Shown here one piece after another: positions 1-5,188 of a stretch of DNA of 10,763 bases (position 1 is the first letter of the stretch; each line of letters begins with the position of its first letter). A program made the position numbers and the translations under genes. This DNA is from Lentzea sp. (GTDB lineage: Bacteria; Actinomycetota; Actinomycetes; Mycobacteriales; Pseudonocardiaceae): positions 1-10,763 of the forward strand of contig JASLAV010000073.1 of assembly GCA_030146905.1 (NCBI GenBank), read 5' to 3'. Below the pieces are notes generated by a model, which saw only the letters and a list, made by a program, of their open reading frames with translations, had not been told where the DNA came from and did no database searches.

Positions 1-1
1 A

Positions 2-1780
2 CTCGAGGAGTTCCGCTCGACCGACCAGCTCACGGGTCGTGTCATCAGCGGGATCGGCGCGCTGACGTGCGGCTTCAGCGCGGCTCGCGCACGCTCGATC
101 CTGGACCAGCAGGAGAGCATGCAGCGGTCGCTGCTCAAGGCGGCCCACGACGCGCAGTCCGACCAGCGGCAGAGCGAGGCGAAGTTCGAGCGCATCGCCA
201 TCTCGTCGACGAACGGCATCCTGATCGTCGGTCTCGACGGCAAGGTGGTGTGGGCCAACGACGCCATCGGCGAGATCCTCGGCCACCGCCCGGAACCGGG
301 CACCCGGCTCATGGAGATCGTCGCACCGAACTCGGTCGTCGCGTTCCGCGAGATGATGGAGAAGGTGCTCGCCGAGCTCGACGACTACGAGCGCGAACCG
401 ATGCAGCTGCTGCGCGGCGAGGACGACCTGGCCAAGGTGACGCTGACGGCGTCGTTGCTGCGCGACGGCGACGACAAGCCGAGCCACGTCCTCGTGGTCG
501 CCGACGACGCGACGGAACTCTCGCTGCTGCAAGGAGAACTGCGCAGGCAGTCACTGCACGACGTGCTGACGGGCCTGCCGAACAGGCAGTTCTTCACCAC
601 GCACCTGGAGACAGTGCTGCGCCGCGCCGACCCCGAGCTCGGCGTCACGGTGTTCCACCTGGACGTCGACGCGTTCGGCCTGGTGTGCAACAGCCTCGGC
701 GGCCGCGTGGGCGAGAAGCTGCTGCAGCACGTGGGACGCAGGCTGCGGGCGTTGCTGTCCCGCGAGCAGGCGATGGTCGCGCGGTTCGACGGCGACGAGT
801 TCGGCATCGTCGTCGAGAACTCCGCCACCACACCGGACATCGCGACGATCATGACCTCCATCAACACCGACCTGGCCGAACCGTTCTTCATCGACGACCA
901 CGGCCTCGCCGTCTCGGTGAGCGCCGGCGTGGTCGAGCGGCCGTCGCTCGACGTGGAGCCCACGGAGCTGCTGCGCATGGCCGACCTGGCGCTGCGGCAG
1001 GCCAAGAAGGACCAGCGCGGCCAGTGGCAGTTGTTCCACAGCAACCAGGACACGGCGGACCGGCGCGACGCCGCGCTCGCCGTCGTCATGCCGGGAGCGT
1101 GGGAACAGGGCGACATCGGCGTCTGCTACCGGCCGGTCCGCGTGCTCGAGACAGGTGAGCTGGCGGGCGTCGAGGCCCTGCTGCACTGGGACCTCTCCGA
1201 CCGGTGCGCCGCACTCGCCGACGCGACGGGCCTGATCCTGCCCATGGGCGAGTGGCTCATCAGGATCGCGGCGGGCCAGGCGCAGTGGTGGCGCCAGCGG
1301 GGTGAGCTCGACGCGCAGTTCGGCGTGAGGCTCACCCGGCACCAGTCGACCGACGCGGACCTGGTGTCCCGCGTGACGAAGGTGCTCGACGAGACCGCGA
1401 TGCCCGCCGAGCGCATGACGTTGAGCATGCCCGTCGGCGTGCTGGACGTGTCCGGCGCGGCGGAGAACCTGGGAACGCTGGCGGACATGGGAGTCCGGAT
1501 CGCGCTGGACGACTTCGGCCTCGGGCCGAGGGACCTCGCGTGGCTCACGGAACTGCCCGTGGTGACCGTGCTGGTCCCGGAGGACCTGACGCGGCGTCAG
1601 GACCTCCGTTGCGCCGCACTGATCCCCGCCGTGCACGACCTGGGCGTGAGGCTGTGCGTGGACGGCGTCGAGAACGCCGAGCAGGCCGAGTGGTGGACGG
1701 AAGCGGGCGCCGACCTCGCGATCGGCGCCCAGTTCGGTCCGCCCGAGAACGCGGGCGACTTCCTCAAGAAGCTCGGTTAG
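2..1780 (+). CDS. PAS-GGDEF-EAL c-di-GMP signalling protein, 5'-truncated by window edge
   Basis: The frame is open from base 2, and the first codons (LEEFRSTDQLTGR...) align with residues about 102-114 of the complete paralogue at 5189-7312, so the true start lies before the window. The ATG at 119 falls inside the conserved stretch QQESMQRSLLKA and is not a start. Domain order: end of an N-terminal helical region, PAS (about bases 180-535), GGDEF (about 545-1040), EAL-like (about 1085-1775). The linker motif HDVLTGLPNR is intact. The signature reads DGDEF (788-802) instead of GGDEF, and the guanine-contacting Asn of the usual VND motif is Cys (FGLVCNS). The EAL triplet is present (1172-1180) and DDFG is kept. 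However, the Asn of NLS, the Glu of ELTES, the Lys of LKID and the Gln of QGY are replaced, and the Glu of AEGVE is Asp. No RxxD inhibitory site is seen. Enzyme activity is therefore doubtful (inference); a c-di-GMP-binding or scaffold role is an alternative. It converges with the hydrolase gene. Confidence 0.9.
   Translation, partial: LEEFRSTDQLTGRVISGIGALTCGFSAARARSILDQQESMQRSLLKAAHDAQSDQRQSEAKFERIAISSTNGILIVGLDGKVVWANDAIGEILGHRPEPGTRLMEIVAPNSVVAFREMMEKVLAELDDYEREPMQLLRGEDDLAKVTLTASLLRDGDDKPSHVLVVADDATELSLLQGELRRQSLHDVLTGLPNRQFFTTHLETVLRRADPELGVTVFHLDVDAFGLVCNSLGGRVGEKLLQHVGRRLRALLSREQAMVARFDGDEFGIVVENSATTPDIATIMTSINTDLAEPFFIDDHGLAVSVSAGVVERPSLDVEPTELLRMADLALRQAKKDQRGQWQLFHSNQDTADRRDAALAVVMPGAWEQGDIGVCYRPVRVLETGELAGVEALLHWDLSDRCAALADATGLILPMGEWLIRIAAGQAQWWRQRGELDAQFGVRLTRHQSTDADLVSRVTKVLDETAMPAERMTLSMPVGVLDVSGAAENLGTLADMGVRIALDDFGLGPRDLAWLTELPVVTVLVPEDLTRRQDLRCAALIPAVHDLGVRLCVDGVENAEQAEWWTEAGADLAIGAQFGPPENAGDFLKKLG
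1777..1780. other. Overlapping convergent stop codons (TTAG)
   Basis: The plus-strand GGDEF-EAL gene ends with TAG at 1778-1780, and the minus-strand hydrolase gene ends with TAA at 1777-1779 (plus strand TTA). The two convergent genes share three bases, leaving no room between them for a shared intergenic terminator. Each transcript must end inside, or antisense to, its neighbour. Confidence 0.9.
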
Positions 1781-2775
1781 ACGCTGCGCTGCCACGCGAC
1801 GACAGCCGCGTGGTAGCGGTCAGCGGTCCTGGTGTCGAAGTTGAATACATGCCCGTACCCGTTGATGACGAAGCCGTCCAGTCGCGGTGCCCTGGGGTAG
1901 AACGGTTTCTCGGAGCGGACCAGCGCCTGGGCCGACGAGCAGTCGGCGCCGAGCGGCGGGGTGCCGCAGAAGTAGTCGGCAGAGGTCTGCACGGTCATCA
2001 CCGGCACGTCGATGGCGGCGCTCGACGGAAGCACCAGGTTGGACATCAGGGCGGTGGTGACGAACTCGCTCGCCGACACGACGTCCTTCGTCGACTCGTC
2101 GAGGTCGATCACGGTGGGGATGTTCGGGCCCGGCGCGTGGAACATGCTGTAGCGGGTTCCCGGTGCCGTCGTCAGGTAGCCGACGTCGAGGCCGCGTGAG
2201 CCCAGCTTCGGGTCGATCACGGCGGGGATCAGGTTGGTCAGGGCGGGCACGGCGCGGACGTAGTCCCACTGGTGCGTCATGCCGGTGATCAGCACGCCGT
2301 CGACGTCGCGGTACCTGCCCGCCTCGGCCATCGCGATGGCCGAGCCGATCGAGTGCCCGCCGACCAGGACCTTGGCGAACCGCGGGCGCAGGCTCCGGAC
2401 GACGTGGTGGACCGCCTCGGCCTGGTTGGGGACGTCGACCAGGATGCTGAGCGGCTTGGAGCTCCTGCCGGTGCCGATCCGGTCGACCACCATGGTGGCG
2501 ACACCCGCACGGTTCATCGCGCGCGCGACCGACCTGGTTCCGCCCTCCACGGTGATGTCCCAATAGCCACCGGTGTACGTGCCACCGGGGACGAGCACCT
2601 GGACGGTCCTGGCTCCCTGCGGGACGCACAGCCTGCCGTACATCGTCTGCCGGACGAGCCCGAACTGGACCGGCGTGTACACGTCCTCACAGGTGGCCTG
2701 GGCGGCGTTCGCCGGCGCGGGAACCGGTGTCAACGCGGCGAGCAGCACGGCGGCACAGAGCCGACGGAAACGCAT
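1777..2775 (-). CDS. Secreted alpha/beta hydrolase (esterase/lipase-like)
   Basis: 332 aa, starting at the ATG at 2775-2773, preceded by GGAGG 10 nt upstream. The N-terminus has a Sec-type signal peptide: basic MRFRR, a hydrophobic core (about residues 6-19), and Ala-x-Ala-like cleavage options near residues 23-27 (ANA, AQA). The mature protein should be exported. The fold signature is the nucleophile elbow GHSIG (140-144, Ser142). His309 in GYGHVF is the likely catalytic His and Asp268 (TSADYF) the likely acid. Four cysteines (29, 50, 270, 279) could form two disulfides, consistent with an extracytoplasmic place. A DRIGTGRS stretch (98-105) follows the strand before the cap. The gene lies 17 bp behind the P450 gene on the same strand, so co-transcription is likely. 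The substrate is unknown; ester or lactone hydrolysis is possible, but nothing here fixes it. The larger open frame running to 4143 on this strand is only a read-through of the P450 antiframe; the signal peptide and Shine-Dalgarno set the start. Confidence 0.87.
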   Translation of the reverse strand: MRFRRLCAAVLLAALTPVPAPANAAQATCEDVYTPVQFGLVRQTMYGRLCVPQGARTVQVLVPGGTYTGGYWDITVEGGTRSVARAMNRAGVATMVVDRIGTGRSSKPLSILVDVPNQAEAVHHVVRSLRPRFAKVLVGGHSIGSAIAMAEAGRYRDVDGVLITGMTHQWDYVRAVPALTNLIPAVIDPKLGSRGLDVGYLTTAPGTRYSMFHAPGPNIPTVIDLDESTKDVVSASEFVTTALMSNLVLPSSAAIDVPVMTVQTSADYFCGTPPLGADCSSAQALVRSEKPFYPRAPRLDGFVINGYGHVFNFDTRTADRYHAAVVAWQRSV

Positions 2776-2785
2776 GGGGGAACAA

Positions 2786-2790
2786 CCTCC
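2786..2790 (-). promoter_or_regulatory. Ribosome binding site of the hydrolase gene
   Basis: GGAGG on the minus strand (plus strand CCTCC), 10 nt before the ATG at 2775. It lies between the P450 stop codon (2795-2793) and the hydrolase start, in a 17-bp gap, supporting a two-gene operon. It fixes the start at the Met that begins the signal peptide. Confidence 0.75.
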
Positions 2791-2792
2791 AG

Positions 2793-4106
2793 CTAGCGGG
2801 GGACGACCTTCATCATCAGGTCGTTGGGGTAGGCCGCATTGGTGAACCTGGTGCGCACCGGCCGGTCGGGGACCAGCCGGTAGCGGGAGCAGACCGTCGC
2901 CACGACGATGGCGATCTCGGTCAGCGCGAAGTGGTTTCCGATGCACTGGTGGATACCGCCGCCGAACGGCACGAACGCGCCCTTCGGCAGCAGCCTGGCG
3001 CGGTCGGGCGTCCAGCGGTCGGGGTCGAAGCGCTCCGGGTCGGGGAAGTGCGCGGGGTCGTGGTGCATCGTGTGCGGGCTGAGGATCACCTCGGTGCCCG
3101 GCGCCAGTCGTACACCGCCGAGCTCGACCTCCTCGGCGGTGCGGCGCATGACGAGCCAGAGCGGGTACTTCCTCAGTACCTCGTTGGCCACCTGGCCGAG
3201 GTAGGTCAGCCTCGGCACGTCGTCGATCGTCGCCTGACGCCCGGCCAGCACCTCGTCGACCTCCGTCAGCACCCGCCGTTCGACCCCGGGGTTGGCGGCG
3301 ATCTCGTGGAAGATCCACGCCAGCGCCAGCGCGGTGGTCTCGATCCCCGCGGTCAGCAGTGTGACGACCTCGTCGAAGACCTGCTCGTCGGTCATCGGTT
3401 CGCCGGTCTCGGAATCCCTGGCCAGCAGCAACGTCGACAGCAGGTCGCCGTGGTCGGAGTCGTCGTCGCGCCGGCTGTCGACGACCTCCTGCACGATCGC
3501 GCGCATCCTGGCGATGGCCTCGTCGAACTCGCGGTTGGCCGGGATGGGCAGCTTCTCGACGAATCCCGGTGAGAGCGCGCGCAGGATCCCGTTCTTGATG
3601 ATCACGAAGACGGACCGGCGGGCCTCGTCGATCGCCTTCTGGCCGATCGCGGTGGAGAACAGCGCCTCGCCGACGATCGTGACGGCGAGCCCCTGCATGT
3701 CCGCTTCCAGCCGGCGCACTTCGCCGGGCCGCCATCCCTGCACGACCTCCCGCGCCGCACGGGCCATGGTGGTCGCGTAGCCGGCGATCCGGTCGCGGTG
3801 GAACGCCGGCTGCAGCATCCGGCGCTGACGGAGGTGGAAGGCCCCGTTCGACAGCGCGAGCCCGTTGCCGACGAACGAGCGGAACTTGTCGTACATCCGG
3901 CCTTTGTGGAACTTCGCTGCGTCGGTGACCAGCACCTGGTGCGTCAACTGCGGGCTGGTGACGAAAAAAGTGCGCAACGGCCCGAGGTGGACCTCGACCA
4001 AATCGCCTTGACCTCGCAAATTCGCGGTGAAAGCGAATCTTTTCCTCAACATTGACAACGTGTGCCCGAGAAATGGCAGCCTGCCGGGTGCCACCGGGAC
4101 GGACAT
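2793..4106 (-). CDS. Cytochrome P450 monooxygenase
   Basis: 437 aa, soluble (no N-terminal membrane anchor). Motifs in order: proline-rich N-terminus with GRLPFLGH; C-helix HLRQRR (about 91-96); I-helix oxygen-binding AGIETT (253-258); K-helix ExxR as E309-R312 (EVLR); meander FDPDRW (360-365); haem-binding FGGGIHQCIG (381-390) with Cys388 as the iron ligand. All core P450 residues are present. It needs electrons from a ferredoxin and reductase, none of which are encoded here. The long I-helix and C-terminal region resemble actinobacterial P450s that oxidise terpenes or other hydrophobic substrates (for example the pentalenene oxygenase type). That is resemblance from memory, and no terpene synthase is nearby. 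Two adjacent ATGs exist, at 4109 and 4106; GAGGAG at 4117-4112 is 2 nt from the first and 5 nt from the second, so I choose 4106. It is the first gene of a likely operon with the secreted hydrolase and is divergent from the methyltransferase gene. Confidence 0.93.
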   Translation of the reverse strand: MSVPVAPGRLPFLGHTLSMLRKRFAFTANLRGQGDLVEVHLGPLRTFFVTSPQLTHQVLVTDAAKFHKGRMYDKFRSFVGNGLALSNGAFHLRQRRMLQPAFHRDRIAGYATTMARAAREVVQGWRPGEVRRLEADMQGLAVTIVGEALFSTAIGQKAIDEARRSVFVIIKNGILRALSPGFVEKLPIPANREFDEAIARMRAIVQEVVDSRRDDDSDHGDLLSTLLLARDSETGEPMTDEQVFDEVVTLLTAGIETTALALAWIFHEIAANPGVERRVLTEVDEVLAGRQATIDDVPRLTYLGQVANEVLRKYPLWLVMRRTAEEVELGGVRLAPGTEVILSPHTMHHDPAHFPDPERFDPDRWTPDRARLLPKGAFVPFGGGIHQCIGNHFALTEIAIVVATVCSRYRLVPDRPVRTRFTNAAYPNDLMMKVVPR

Positions 4107-4111
4107 CATCG

Positions 4112-4117
4112 CTCCTC
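4112..4117 (-). promoter_or_regulatory. Ribosome binding site of the P450 gene
   Basis: Minus-strand GAGGAG followed by CG and then ATGATG. Spacing is 2 nt to the first ATG and 5 nt to the second, which favours initiation at the second Met (4106). Confidence 0.7.
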
Positions 4118-4149
4118 GTCGCGCGGAAAGAAGTGGACACCATATGAGT

Positions 4150-4179
4150 CGTTCGGTCCAGGACGACAGTGGCCGAACG
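4150..4179. repeat. 7-bp inverted repeat CGTTCGG-N16-CCGAACG, candidate operator
   Basis: CGTTCGG (4150-4156) and CCGAACG (4173-4179) are perfect reverse complements separated by 16 bp, so arm centres lie 23 bp apart, about two helical turns. A small palindrome GTCC-A-GGAC (4156-4164) sits inside. The spacing fits a dimeric regulator binding one DNA face, just upstream of the P450 candidate -10. Function is inferred only. Confidence 0.45.
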
Positions 4180-4183
4180 GGTG

Positions 4184-4219
4184 GTGTGCGTTCACACTTG
4201 TGGCGTAAGCGTGTGCGTT
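4184..4219. repeat. Palindrome GTGTG-CGTT-CACAC and direct repeat GTGTGCGTT
   Basis: GTGTG (4184-4188) and CACAC (4193-4197) form a perfect 5-bp dyad with a 4-bp spacer. The first nine bases of this element, GTGTGCGTT (4184-4192), recur exactly at 4211-4219, 27 bp downstream. Both copies lie just upstream of the methyltransferase start, a place where a regulator could bind. The stretch is rich in GT dinucleotides, so chance repetition is possible. Confidence 0.4.
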
Positions 4220-4254
4220 TTGTGCATGACTAAGCTAGTGCGTCCGCAACCTGA

Positions 4255-4262
4255 AGAGGTGG
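4255..4262 (+). promoter_or_regulatory. Ribosome binding site deciding the methyltransferase GTG start
   Basis: AGAGGTGG ends 5 nt before the GTG at 4268. The alternative ATG at 4226 is preceded by a GT-rich stretch without a purine-rich site, so the GTG is preferred. Confidence 0.6.
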
Positions 4263-4267
4263 TCGCC

Positions 4268-5083
4268 GTGACCGACGAGCAGAGCTGGATTCCCCAGAGC
4301 GTGGACGTTTCCGTGCCCAGCGCGGCACGGGTGTACGACTACCTGCTCGGCGGCGCGCACAACTTCGCGGTCGACCGGTCGATGGGCGACAAGGCCGAGC
4401 AGATGATGCCGCACTCCCGCAGCGCGGCCAGGCTCAACCGGGCCTTCCTCCGCCGGGCCGTGCGTTTCATGACCGACCAGGGGGTGCGTCAGTTCCTGGA
4501 CATCGGCTCCGGCATCCCGACAGTGGCCAACGTGCACGAGGTCGCGCAGGAGGCGGCTCCGGAGTGCCGGGTCGTCTACGTGGATCGCGATCCCGTGGCC
4601 GTCGCGCACGGTGAGCTCATCGTCGCAGGCAACGACCGTGTCGGTGTGCTGCAGGCCGACATGCGGGACCCGGCCAGCATCCTCGGCAGCGGTGAGGTGA
4701 AGCGGCTGCTCGACCTCGACCAGCCGGTCGGCCTGCTGCTGTTGTTCATGGTCCACTGGGTACCGGACGAGGCGGATCCGCAGAGCCTGCTCAAGCGCTA
4801 CCGCGAGGCGCTGCCGAGCGGGAGCTACCTCGCGATCTCGCACATGGCCGGTGACCACGTCAACGACGAGGCCCGCGCCGTGACCGACAGGATGAGCAAG
4901 GCCGGCGGTGGTGACGTCACCTATCGCGACCGCGACGAGATCACGGCCTTCTTCGGTGATTTCGAGCTGGTCGAGCCCGGATTGGTCAAGTACGCCGAAT
5001 GGCGGCCTGTCGGACCCGGCGACATCTCCGATGATCCGGCGGTGAACAGGATCGCGTTCGCCGGCGTCGGACGTAAGCCGTAG
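4268..5083 (+). CDS. SAM-dependent methyltransferase, DUF574 / Methyltransf_19 family
   Basis: 271 aa from the GTG at 4268, which has AGAGGTGG (4255-4262) 5 nt upstream. The frame continues upstream to ATG 4226 and ATG 4169, but neither has a ribosome site, and family proteins begin close to this point. The family hallmark is PSAARVYDYLLGG (17-29) followed by HNFAVDR (31-37). SAM-binding motif I is FLDIGSGIPT (76-85), and the acidic residue expected to hold the SAM ribose is in VYVDRDP (103-109, Asp106). LQADMRDP (128-135) is the next SAM-pocket motif. The length is typical of the family, which is strongly expanded in actinomycetes and has mostly unknown substrates, so none is proposed. It is cytoplasmic, with no signal peptide. 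It is divergent from the P450 gene and is followed after 105 bp by the second GGDEF-EAL gene; no strong terminator is visible between them, so read-through is possible. Confidence 0.9.
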   Translation: MTDEQSWIPQSVDVSVPSAARVYDYLLGGAHNFAVDRSMGDKAEQMMPHSRSAARLNRAFLRRAVRFMTDQGVRQFLDIGSGIPTVANVHEVAQEAAPECRVVYVDRDPVAVAHGELIVAGNDRVGVLQADMRDPASILGSGEVKRLLDLDQPVGLLLLFMVHWVPDEADPQSLLKRYREALPSGSYLAISHMAGDHVNDEARAVTDRMSKAGGGDVTYRDRDEITAFFGDFELVEPGLVKYAEWRPVGPGDISDDPAVNRIAFAGVGRKP

Positions 5084-5188
5084 GTGATTTCGAACGAGTG
5101 ATGTTGATTCACGCTACCGGTTGAGGTGGGACGTACGGTGCGTGAGTAAACTTCCGGGACCTCAGAGCCGATGCGAGGCACCCCTGAA

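Larger units (their letters stand above)
4110..4267. promoter_or_regulatory. Divergent intergenic control region (P450 / methyltransferase)
   Basis: These 158 bp separate divergent starts and must hold both promoters. On the minus strand TATGGT (4144-4139) is a possible -10 for the P450; I find no convincing -35 at 17-18 bp. On the plus strand TAAGCT (4231-4236) is a possible -10 for the methyltransferase, again with a poor -35. The region also holds a long inverted repeat, a short palindrome and a 9-bp direct repeat, listed separately. Promoter assignments are weak. Confidence 0.45.

Noticed and set aside
119..121. ATG at 119 as start of the first GGDEF-EAL gene
   Set aside because: It lies within the conserved QQESMQRSLLKA stretch found at mid-protein in the paralogue, and the frame stays open and homologous back to base 2.
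67..1158. 363-codon plus-strand frame over the first gene
   Set aside because: It is an Arg/Ala-rich shadow in a different frame from the GGDEF and EAL motifs.
2727..3572. 281-codon plus-strand frame opposite the P450
   Set aside because: It has no recognisable domains, and the opposite strand carries all P450 motifs in one frame.
2776..4143. Upstream extension of the hydrolase frame giving a 788-aa fusion
   Set aside because: The N-terminal half is an off-frame translation of the P450 gene. The real hydrolase starts at 2775 with a signal peptide and a GGAGG site.
4226..4228. ATG at 4226 as methyltransferase start
   Set aside because: There is no ribosome site upstream, whereas the GTG at 4268 has AGAGGTGG 5 nt before it and fits the family N-terminus.
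5084..5188. Promoter before the second GGDEF-EAL gene (TTGAGG 5121-5126 with TAAACT 5147-5152)
   Set aside because: The spacer would be 20 bp and both hexamers are only moderate. I cannot support it as a feature, and I also see no clear terminator in this 105-bp gap.
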